Assembly: GCA_946902875.1 (NCBI GenBank)
Contig: OX336337.1
Coordinates: 1,860,001 to 1,924,000 of the forward strand
Direction: 5' to 3'
DNA from: Nematopogon swammerdamellus
Lineage: Eukaryota; Arthropoda; Insecta; Lepidoptera; Adelidae
DNA: 64,000 nt
Made by a program: the position numbers and the translations under genes. The stretch's first letter is position 1; every line of letters begins with the position of its first letter. A model generated the notes under the pieces. It had not been told where the DNA came from. It did not search any database and saw nothing but the letters and a program-made list of their open reading frames with translations. Below, one piece after another: positions 56,301 through 64,000 of this stretch.

Positions 56301-57375
56301 ATGTATGTGCGGGATAAACTCCGTAACCACTTAACAGATTTTGTGCGGTTTGCAACTATGTAAAGAGTGGTTCTTCAGGCTCACTATAGGCTATCCACCA
56401 TCACCTAAATAGCCTTGGGGCTGAGCAATATCGAAAAAAGTATAGTATGAACGGAATTTAATGTCAAATGGTAGTAACAGATGGCTTAGCAGTTCTTTTT
56501 TTTATTTTTTATTTTTTTTATGGATACGCGAGGCACTTGGCGCCGTCAGCATGGATTGTTGAGCCGACGACGCCCAAAAGCATTCGGTTTAGAACGGGGG
56601 CTGCGAATGCCGTGCCGGCGTGACAGATGCCTTTTTACGCCTCTCTTGAAAGATCCTAAGTCATACACTGAAGGAAACACATCGGGAGGAAGTTCATTCC
56701 AGAGTTTCGCAGTGCGGAAGATATAAGATATACTGGAGCGCTTAGTCCGCACTTTAGGCAGCTCTACAGTGTAGGGATGCATTCCCTGTCTGTTACGCGT
56801 GGACCTATGGTGAAATGGTGAAGTCGGAATCGTTTCGAACAGCTCCTCAGAGCATTCACCGTTAAACAGTCGATAGAACACACTTAGTGACCCTATGTCT
56901 TTGCGGAGCTGCAAGTTTGCAGGACACTTCAAAGTCGTTAATTTGGCGAACTGCACGTCTTTGGATCGAGTTTAACAAGCCAAGTCGATACTGAGTCGAT
57001 ACTCGAGTTCTGTTGCGTTGCGTTGCAGTATTGGTTTGGAAGAAGCGATCAAAAGCCGAATTGCACCCGAGCTGAGCCGGGTTAGGTTATATATATCTAA
57101 TACAGTTAGTTATATATATCTAAAGATCATGTCCTTCCCATATGACAGCAACAGACGACAACCACATTTACTCACTCATCATAGGTCTTCCCTTTAAACG
57201 CCCCATTCCTCACGTACTCCACAATCCTCTGAACGTCCTCCTCGTACGAGGCTATCTCGTCCACCAGCTCTCTTGGAAGGGAACAATCCTGTTGCTTGAA
57301 GCTCCTTCGTTCTCCAGGGAGTACGCAACAGGCTACCGCCGATATAAGACACAGGAGTATCAAGGGGGAATACAT
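50387..57375 (-). CDS. Cpq: Carboxypeptidase Q-like secreted metallopeptidase, copy 2 (M28)
   Basis: Paralogue of the gene at 44029-46731 with the same exon structure: 57375-57176, 52220-52091, 51478-50387, 474 codons including the stop, 473 residues. The last two exons have exactly the same lengths as in copy 1 (130 and 1092 nt); exon 1 is one codon shorter. Signal peptide, zinc ligands (His291, Asp303, Glu338, Asp365, His435) and catalytic Glu337 are intact, so both copies look functional. The first intron is about 4.95 kb against 0.47 kb in copy 1 because LINE, RTE and Helitron-like pieces have been inserted. ATTAAA lies downstream at 50354-50359 (minus). Differences from copy 1 are scattered substitutions, for example near the Glu-Glu motif (TAEELGLIGA against TSEELGLVGA). 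Confidence 0.9.
52440..52976 (+). mobile_element. LINE 3' UTR with (CTTT)n tail (CPQ copy 2 intron 1)
   Basis: AT-rich sequence with a stem formed by GGGCCCATCT (about 52763) and AGATGGGTCC (about 52818), then AATAAATAATATTTTTCTGT and a CTTT microsatellite. No coding part remains. Confidence 0.5.
53105..53640. other. CpG-containing unassigned stretch in CPQ copy 2 intron 1
   Basis: Contains GATTCGTAGCGAATGAGCGT near 53210 and a GC-rich patch at 53555-53610. No recognisable gene; probably MITE-like. Confidence 0.3.
53770..54585 (+). mobile_element. LINE C-terminal ORF and 3' UTR with TTGGAA-type tail
   Basis: Open to the stop at 54218-54220, with AALGSLERAQKSVLKVMSHK, PSAALFKESQVLDVRQSYML and LAPHLYNQIPQML, a LINE C-terminal region. 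The UTR has a stem between CCTGAGTGCATCGAC (54386) and GTGGTGCACTCGGGA, then CAATAAAAAAATTTGGAATT and a short tandem. A second UTR copy is at 58125-58345. Confidence 0.8.
55308..55740 (-). mobile_element. RTE-type LINE tail (CPQ copy 2 intron 1)
   Basis: Complement of TCGCTCCATTGCCCGCTGGG and ACGTACTTGATGTCGTCTTC, the same RTE family as 49018-49455 and diverged with frame breaks. Confidence 0.8.
56275..56460 (+). mobile_element. Lep1/Helitron-like 5' part
   Basis: ACTTCTTATAAAAGGGAAAG, then GGCTATCCACCATCACCTAA and AGCAATATCGAAAAAAGTAT match 38735-38960. The 3' end is missing, replaced by a T-run and a LINE. Confidence 0.5.
56500..56960 (-). mobile_element. 5'-truncated LINE (family 1 relative), CPQ copy 2 intron 1
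   Basis: Minus strand reads LQLRKDIGSLSVFYRLFNGE, SEELFETIPTSPF, LPKVRTKRSSISYIFRTAKL and YDLGSFKRGVKRHLSRRHGI, a clear relative of LINE family 1 but a distinct subfamily. The A-run (T on plus) is at 56495-56520. Confidence 0.8.
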
Positions 57376-57859
57376 TTTGATTTGGTTCCACTTTTTTCAG
57401 GAACTGCTTATGAAGCTTGGAAGCGAGTGAAGTAGGTGCTGGGTTTCGTAAAAGATCTCGGACTGCAAGCTCCCGATATACAATTTACTCCTCAAGAAAG
57501 TCCCGGGACGGCTTATGGTCCTACAGCACAAGAACCAGCCCTGATGGTTGGGCTAAAGTCTGGTGTACTGAAGTGGGTAGAGGCGCGATTTTATAAAGTG
57601 GTAGTCTGAAATCTAATCAGATAAGGTAGATGAAGCTGTCGATATTGTCTCGAGTTGACGTGCGCCACTCAACCGTTCAATTTGGTCTCACGCCTGGGGC
57701 GTGAGGATCCATTACGCTCCTGTCGAGTTTATGCGCTGACGAGCCTTTTGACAGCTTACTAGAAAATATTGCCGAACGCGGAGGTATTTATAAGAATGTC
57801 GACATTGTCTTGTGCTCGTTCTCGGGACTTTGGGAGGTCATAAAACCTTTTCATGGTAT

Positions 57860-58090
57860 TAACGATATCAAATAAGATTTTTCTAGAACAAGCATACATC
57901 GTAAAATTCAATAAATTTTATTTCGTGCTGATAAAATCATAAACTAAAAAGTTACAAAGCTTGGATTTTGGTAATTTTCAAAAATAAAGAAAAAAAAAAT
58001 CGTATCTCGATACCACGTGACTTCTGACAAAAGGTATCATCATGAGTCAAAACGTTGCAAATGACCCCACTTACCTACAAACATTTATTA
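57860..58090 (+). mobile_element. Solo arm of the foldback element of 27767-28577
   Basis: CGTGCTGATAAAATCATAAA, GGATTTTGGTAATTTTCAAA and ATGACCCCACTTACCTACAA match the right arm at 28390-28540. Confidence 0.75.
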
Positions 58091-58124
58091 GTATTTTAGT
58101 ATTTTGAAAATGAACTAAAATGTT

Positions 58125-58345
58125 GTTGTAAAACCTGAGTGCATCGACATAAGGTCAGCCCAGTGGTGCACACAGGGCATCCATAAAATGTGGTTTTTTT
58201 CTCTATACCTACTCTTCTCCTTCTAAATGTTCTTGCCTTTTGTGATACCACGATGATACTAACCTAGACTTAATGAAATTCTTACTATTTAACCTTATAA
58301 ACAATAAAAACATTGGAATTTGGAATTCGAATTTGAATTTGGAAT
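58125..58345 (+). mobile_element. LINE 3' UTR copy with TTGGAA-type tail
   Basis: TAAAACCTGAGTGCATCGAC, CCAGTGGTGCACACAGGG and AATTTGGAATTCGAATTTGA match 54385-54585. Confidence 0.75.
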
Positions 58346-58489
58346 ATGGGTTATCTATGATTATCCAAACACCCAATTGAGATAACCAATCTTACTAGGT
58401 ATTCTAGAATAAGATTCAAGTGACATGCACCGATATCGAGATAGAGCCGTCACACGTTGCAGTCAACCTATATATCAATACAAAACACT

Positions 58490-59100
58490 GATAATAAATA
58501 TAGGTTGTACAAAAAACTTTTTAACAAAAAATTAAACCGACGAAAAAAGAAACTAAAAAGCGAAAAATAAAATAAGTAAACCTTTTTAGTCTTAATAAAA
58601 AAGGTAGATGTGGCGTGCCTTGGGAGAGGCCTATGTCCACAAGTGGACCGACACAGGCTGATGATGATGATGATGAGTCTTAATAACTAAGCTCCTAAAC
58701 TAATGTAAGTAACTAATTTTGAGTCGTCCTTTGTGCTTTCGTCGGTTAAAAAAAATGCTATAGGTATATTTATTTATTTATTTATTTATTTACTCAAAAA
58801 CCGCCTATTTACAGATAATATCAATTCTTAGGTTAGGTTAATAATACTTACAGTAGGTTAATAATATGATAATAATAAATGGATAATAATGAATAAGATA
58901 AAGAGAACATTATATCTACAGTACCTGATTTATACATTATTCGGTATAAGTTCTTAAAATATATGTAAATGCCTAATGTAAAGTCAATGTAGCCCCAACG
59001 TTAAAGTTGATATTAATTAGTGTAATGATCTTTAATGAGCCACTTATTTAAGTGTCAACATTATAATGAGGGTTACTAATGATCATCTTGTTTTTGTTAC
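58490..59100. other. AT-rich repeat-derived stretch
   Basis: Short GATGATGATGATGATG run at 58660-58676, a (TTTA)n run at 58767-58792 resembling a reversed LINE tail, and no gene. Confidence 0.4.
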
Positions 59101-59102
59101 CG

Positions 59103-59273
59103 ATGTTACTGAAATAAACCTGTTTCCTAAGGCTGTCGGCACTTAGAAAATTAAAATTAATGTTACTGAAATAAACCTGTTTCCTAAGGCTGTCGGCACT
59201 TAGAAAATTAAAATTAATGTTACTGAAATAAACCTGTTTCCTAAGGCTGTCGGCACTTAGAAAATTAAAATTA
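59103..59273. repeat. Three perfect 57-bp tandem copies
   Basis: TGTTACTGAAATAAACCTGT begins at 59104, 59161 and 59218; the units are identical. Length divisible by three, so the minus strand stays open for three 19-residue repeats, but there is no sign of a gene. Confidence 0.95.
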
Positions 59274-59334
59274 ATGTGACCTGGCTTATTTATTATCTTT
59301 TGTACTACATACATATCATATACATATTATACAT

Positions 59335-59660
59335 ATCACACACGCTGAATCCCGATCGGGGTAAGCAGAGTAATCGGTGTTGTGCTGTAAGAACTCAGGT
59401 AAATTACAGCACAACACCGACCACCACGTTTCGCAAAATATTTGAACAAGATACAATCGATCAAGCAGCAAGTAAGGCACGAAGACCCACTTGCTGCATG
59501 ACTCGGTGGAAGTACCGTGCCAAGGTGAGAGGTCGCGAGCCTGTTGCCTTTTAGCACGGCATCTTGTCCTTATCCCTTAGTCGCCTTTTACGGTATGTAC
59601 GGGGAGAGATGCAGTGGGGATATTCTTTTTAAGTAGGTACCGGCCCCACACGGTACTAAT
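59335..59660 (-). mobile_element. GTGGGGCCGG-family SINE-like repeat, near full length
   Basis: Minus strand from CCGTGTGGGGCCGGTACCTA through GCACGGTACTTCCACCGAGT and GATCGATTGTATCTTGTTCA to the hairpin pair TGTTGTGCTG/CAGCACAACA and a TATG-rich tail. Confidence 0.8.
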
Positions 59661-59869
59661 TATTTTGTACGATTTATTATAAAGTGCAAGGTCTGCCTGT
59701 CTGTTTGTCATGGGTAAACTCGATTAATGAAATCTGACTGGTTGTATCTCTGGATTGTTGTAGGCTGTGTCATCACATCAATCACGGTTGTTAAGAGTTT
59801 GGATGAATTGTTAATTGATATACATATGCGGTGATGTTATAGAACAAAATGGCAACGCTAATTTGAAAA

Positions 59870-60010
59870 AAAAAACCCAGCTTTCTAATAAAAAAAAACG
59901 CATCCAAATCGGTCCATACGTTTGGGAGCTACGATGCCACAGACAGACACACCCATACACACATACACACACACGTTAAACTTATAACACCCCTCTTTTT
60001 GCGTCGGGCG
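59870..60010 (+). repeat. Dispersed repeat with ACACACACACGTTAAACTT end
   Basis: GCATCCAAATCGGTCCATAC, GGGAGCTACGATGCCACAGA and CACGTTAAACTTATAACACC; reverse copy at 15924-16060. The following 60011-60760 is AT-rich with no supported gene; the small frame at 60365-60556 lacks any recognisable feature. Confidence 0.65.
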
Positions 60011-60814
60011 TTAAAAAAAATCGAGTCTGATCTGGTCACGCTGATCATAGTTGGAATAAACGAACTTGATACCTTTGCCTTTCTTTTTACAATTTAAACA
60101 TAAGTTTTAAACTCAAATACCTAAATAAAATTACTGCATACAAGGTGTTTTAATTTAATTAATACGGAAGAACAAAATTAATCTATTAATTTTCTAGGAG
60201 ATTTTTTAGTTTGAGGATCAAGTTTTGTGTTCTCGCTGTCGCTATTCGCTAAAGTCTTTTAAAATTATTACAATTTAGTAAATACATTAGTAATTACTAA
60301 TTTTATACATTACACCATTAAATACCCAGTAAATTAATAAGCTCTGAAAGATGTATAAAAAATTATGGATGAAGAAAACATAACATTCATTTATTTTTGC
60401 AAAAAAATTCGCCTAATTGTATATAACCTAACTCCTAAGAATCGTTTAAAAAACTTCGCCAAAACCGAAAATACTGCGAACGTAGTTGCCGCGCTAGACG
60501 TACTAAATACCTATACTAAGCTTCGATTTAACGACGAAATAAATCTTCTCACATAATGGAAGAATTATTGCGGTTATTATTTTTCCCAAGTAATACAATC
60601 GCAACAGTTGCGAGTGTTAATATAATATTATATTATTTGTGTTTGTTAGTCTAATAAGAAAGCGGGCTTATGAGATTGCCCTGGAGGCCAGCCATCAGAA
60701 CACGTAATCTGCGCTCATTGAGTTATGTGAACTACGAACAAGAGAGAACGCACGGGTATCGTTTCATGTTTCTCTTCGTTTCACCTGTTTTATTTTCTTA
60801 TGGTGTCTTACAAT

Positions 60815-61130
60815 GGGGGGGGGGGGGGGGGGGGGGGGGTGCCCATTCACGCCCCTCTTGAAGGACCCGAGACTGTACTTGGGGGTAAATATATGGGCAG
60901 GGAGAGCGTTCCAGAGTTTACCGGTTCTGAAGAGAAAATATCTCCAGAATCGATTGGTACGCATCCGCGGTAAGTCCAGCGTGTAGAGATGCAATCCCTG
61001 CCTAGTGTGCGTGGTGCGGAGGAGGAAAAGGGACGGCGGGATCGCGTTAAACAGCTCCTCTGAGTACAAGGAATAAGCGATAGAACAAACTTAGGGAGCC
61101 GACATCCCTACGGAGTGACAAAACAATACT
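60815..61130 (-). mobile_element. LINE family 1 C-terminal fragment ending in a 25-G run
   Basis: Minus strand: EELFNAIPPSLFLLRTTHTR, YTLDLPRMRTNRFWRYFLFR and LPAHIFTPKYSLGSFKRGVN, cut at a run of 25 G (60815-60839). The same copy continues at 61385-61500 (QLASLDSIQRRAVRLVGDP) after a foreign insert. Confidence 0.8.
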
Positions 61131-61156
61131 ATTTAACTAATATAAATCTAACTAAT

Positions 61157-61299
61157 GCCCACTTGCACCAACACGAGTTTAGAGTTAAGTAGCGAGTTAT
61201 GGATTTAAACGCGGTTTAAACGCGGTTCCCACATACAACGGGTGCTAGCTTAACGAGTTAAACTGGTTTATAGTTAAATTCGTGTTGGTGCAAGTGGGC
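61157..61299. mobile_element. MITE with GCCCACTTGCACCAACACGA ends
   Basis: Left GCCCACTTGCACCAACACGA (61157-61176) and the exact inverted copy (61280-61299), 143 bp in all, lying in the insert that splits a LINE copy. A precise target duplication is not clear. Confidence 0.85.
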
Positions 61300-61679
61300 C
61301 TAAACCTATTATTTTAAACTAACAAAATAAACTAACTTAAAAAATAAACCTAAAAAAATAAATCAATAATAAAAACTGTCCACGGACAGGCGAGCCAGAG
61401 TTGCAGTGGTTCGAGATCGCGGAACACTTCGGGTCACCCACTAGTCGCACGGCTCGACGCTGGATCGAGTCCAGAGACGCAAGCTGGTATTTGTAAAGTT
61501 GAACCGATTTTTTTGAAACGATTTTATTTAGCTTCACCCCGTATATTTGTTTGTTTGTTTCTATCTTTGTTTCAAATCTTGAGACAACTTTTTCAAATAC
61601 TTCTACTGAACCGATTATTATGAAACTTTGCATACACATTGAGTTCCCGTGACAATACAATATTATGATAAGTTCAACT

Positions 61680-62125
61680 TGGTAACGAGGGTCTGATGAT
61701 GGAGACAAGAGATGGACAGTGGAACTCTTCAACCGTTACTAGTAACCCCCTCGAGTTTGGGCCAATTTGGTTGGTTCGGACGAGTGCTCCATACTTCCAC
61801 CAATACACTTGGTGACGAGGGTCTGATGATAGAGTCAGGAGTTGGACAGTGGAATTCTTCAACAGTTACAAAGAAGCCCCCTCGAGTTTGGGCCCATTTG
61901 GTCGGTTTGGACGAGTGTCCCATATCAATACACTTGATAACGAGAGCCTGATGATGGAGTCAGGAGGTGGACAGTGGAACTCTTCAACCGTTACTAGTAA
62001 CCTCCTCGAGTTTGGACTCATTTGGTGGGTTTGGAAGAGTGTCCCATCCTTCTACCAATACACTTGGTGACGAGGGTCTGATGATGGAGTCAGGAGGTTG
62101 ACAGTGGAACTCTTCTGCTGCTCGG
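61680..62125. repeat. Tandem repeat, unit 125-130 bp, about 3.4 copies
   Basis: Units start near GTCTGATGATGGAG-type sequence at 61691, 61821, 61946 and 62076 and share GACAGTGGAACTCTTCAAC and CCTCGAGTTTGG blocks. The unit is not coding: frames break between copies. Confidence 0.85.
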
Positions 62126-62436
62126 AAACCCCGGCACTTGCCCTGTTCCTTCCTTCTGTTCTGTTCTGCTCTGTGTATTACATAGTTTAGAAACATGATT
62201 TTTTTTCTATGTTATTATGAAGCGCTCTCTAGTATACGTAACATAATACACCTCAATGTCTGCGCTAGTGATTACGAGAGCTAAGGACATAATAAACACG
62301 GGCAGCGTACGACCTTGCCTCTGAGGTCAATATCCGACCTATGTAGCTGAACGATCGATGTATTTTAATATTTTTCTATCTAGATTACTTATCTTTACTC
62401 TTTATTCGACACTGCAAATCGCTTCCCATCAAATGC

Positions 62437-62757
62437 AACTGCATCTCTCCCCGAGAATTTTTTTTATGGAAACTGACACGGTTGGCTACATCACCTGCAA
62501 CATCCGTGATGTCAGCCCATAGCACCGGGTTAACTAGGTGCCATGTCAGTGCTTCCCTTTCTTTTCATGTCGGCTAACACTGAATTGGACTGAAAACATG
62601 AACTATATTTACATAGCCGTTTCGACTGACGTTTCGCTCAGTGTATGTCGTAAAAGGCGACTATAGGGATAAGGACAAGATGTTGTGCTAAAGCGCGACA
62701 GGATAGCCACCTCTCATCTTGGTACCGACGGTCCTTCCATCGAGTTATGTACGAAAA
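62437..62757 (+). mobile_element. GTGGGGCCGG-family fragment split by a shared-body SINE
   Basis: ACTGCATCTCTCCCCGAGAA before and GTATGTCGTAAAAGGCGACT after are contiguous in other copies; between them (about 62458-62640) lies a minus-strand SINE 3' half starting at a T-run with ATGGAAACTGACACGGTTGG. Confidence 0.75.
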
Positions 62758-63078
62758 AAAAGTGCGAGTCGAACTCGCGCACCGAGGGTTACGTATCGCC
62801 ATGTCATGGTCAGCGTCACTCACGCCATCTATGTATTAGTTAAAATCCTTCATGGTCATTTCGGTAGATGGCGCGCTTCCACTTTTTAGTTTCTTGTATG
62901 GGGACCCCGTGAATTTTTTACTTTTTCTTATTTTGTGTTATGTCGCCCATAATAACACATATTGTGTGAACATTTCAACGGGCTACCTATTCAGCCCTCT
63001 CGGACAGACAGACGGACAGACAGACAGATGGCGTAGGCTTAGTAATAGGGTTCCGTACGACGGATACGGAACCCTAAA
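62755..63078 (-). repeat. AGGGTTCCGTA dispersed repeat
   Basis: Begins AAAAAGTGCGAGTCGAACTC and ends GTACGACGGATACGGAACCC; complete, in reverse relative to 25648-26004. Confidence 0.75.
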
Positions 63079-63129
63079 AGTCACAACGATGAGTTAGTAG
63101 AAACCTTATAAACCCCACTAGAAAAACAT

Positions 63130-63370
63130 ACAAAGGTTTAGTATTCCCCCCAGGGCGATCGTTCAGCCGGCGACGCGACGTGTGAGCTGCGACGACGATT
63201 CGTTTTATCTTTTTCTCGTTAAATCTCCTTCAGACATCAATCTTTGCTTTACCGAGAGAGAGAAAAAAAAAAAACAAGAGCTTGCCGCCGACAGTCCACA
63301 CCGCGAGATTGACGGCGCCTAATTAGAGCGCCGCCATCTTGAAATTAGTCGCCGTCTTCGATCAGTCTTT
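63130..63370. other. CpG-rich block with GCCGCCATCTTG motif
   Basis: Contains CGGCGCCTAATTAGAGCGCC (near palindrome) followed by GCCGCCATCTTG, a YY1/Pho-like motif, at about 63330-63342. Could be a promoter of a gene outside the window or of none. Not near a supported start codon. Confidence 0.25.
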
Positions 63371-63598
63371 TGTTGAAGTTCACACGAAAAGTTGAAATTA
63401 AAACTGACACTTTGCAAATTAAGTAAGCTACGAACCTTCCATTCCGGAAATTCGATTCTGAAGAAATTTTGGGTTTTCATGTTAAACATTTATGTAACTA
63501 CTTATCCATTCAAGTCAATAAGTATAGTGCCACCAGGAAGTTTAGTTATGATGCGTGGGTAATATGCGAAACTGTCTCCATTCTTAATAAAAAGAGAG

Positions 63599-63682
63599 GT
63601 GAACTTTCGGTCGAAAGTTTGTCGATAAAATTGTATGACTTAATAACCTAAATTGTCGACAAACTTTCGATCGAAAGTTCAC
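63599..63682. repeat. 28-bp imperfect inverted repeat, stem-loop
   Basis: GTGAACTTTCGGTCGAAAGT and the inverted ACTTTCGATCGAAAGTTCAC (63663-63682) with a central loop. Each arm is itself palindromic around the TCGA core. Confidence 0.8.
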
Positions 63683-63689
63683 GTCCCTT

Positions 63690-64000
63690 CTTAAGCCGCG
63701 TACAGACCTAACGAGCGAGAGTGCGCGAAGGCAAACAAGCGAGACCGCGCGAACAGGTCTGGACGGTACAGCGACGCCAAGCGAATGCGAAGGCGTGCAC
63801 TCGATTGCGTTCGGTGGCGTTCGGTCGTGCTCAGGAATCAGCCGTTCGGCCGTGCGCAGTGTGGACGGTGTTTTAAATGCCCTATTGAATGGAGTATTTG
63901 CCATTTGGCCGGAACACTAACGCGCGAGAGCGCGCCAACGATTGCGAATCAGTGTGGCCGTAACAGCGATAGCAAACGATGGCGAGCGATGGTTCGCTTG
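63690..64000. mobile_element. GCGAGCG-rich MITE-like sequence, cut by the window edge
   Basis: Starts near GCCGCGTACAGACCTAACGA and has many GCGAGCG/GCGAATGCG motifs and repeated GTTCGGTGGCGTTCGG. The right end is outside the window, so TIRs cannot be checked. Confidence 0.4.

Noticed and set aside
60365..60556. 63-residue plus-strand ORF
   Set aside because: No homology recognised, AT-rich context and no splice or promoter support; could be a real small peptide, but I cannot support it.

Overview
This window is nuclear DNA of a lepidopteran insect, and that is an inference from content. The protein-coding genes are split by GT-AG introns, the best-preserved proteins look insect-like, and most of the remaining sequence is a dense mosaic of transposable elements of the kinds common in moth and butterfly genomes: APE-type LINEs, RTE tails, tRNA- and 5S-related SINEs, Lep1/Helitron-like pieces and many TIR MITEs. 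Nothing points to a bacterial or plasmid source, and I see no CRISPR array, rRNA gene or convincing functional tRNA gene.

Three host genes are supported, all peptidases. (1) A dipeptidyl-peptidase-4-like gene (plus strand, start codon 10910, stop 40508-40510) has 17 coding exons that I joined by hand with consistent splice phases. They give 846 residues: a type II membrane protein with a Pro-Pro-Val-Thr-Glu stalk, a beta-propeller with the Glu-Glu motif, and an intact Ser-Asp-His triad. (2, 3) Two carboxypeptidase Q-like (M28) genes lie on the minus strand in tandem, 44029-46731 and 50387-57375. Each has three exons with identical phases, a signal peptide and all zinc ligands. They converge on the DPP4-like gene. 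DPP4 enzymes release dipeptides and CPQ enzymes cleave dipeptides, so the neighbours could act in sequence on extracellular peptides, although nothing in the sequence proves that link.

Layout: 1-5290 is a nested LINE into which a same-family 5'-truncated LINE, a TIR element, a 5S-headed SINE and a second LINE were inserted. 5300-6270 holds a GC-rich 102-bp tandem repeat. 6273-8167 is a minus-strand copy of the first LINE. 8354-8496 is a perfect 60-bp inverted repeat. 8640-8900 is CpG-rich and may be the promoter and 5' exon region of the DPP4-like gene. 9017-10735 is repeats. 10890-40510 is the DPP4-like gene, whose introns carry nearly every element class, including a 15-copy minisatellite just before the last exon whose units look like 3' splice sites. 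41360-42835 holds two MITEs. 43937-48000 and 50292-63480 are the two halves of a tandem duplication, the second much expanded by insertions. 58490-64000 is repeats and the edge of a GCGAGCG-rich element.

The least ordinary features are the modular SINEs (a 5S rRNA-like core, next to a tRNA-like A box in one copy, joined to a body that also occurs behind a true tRNA-like head and behind a third head) and the minisatellite of repeated branch-point and acceptor motifs before the exon that carries the catalytic histidine.
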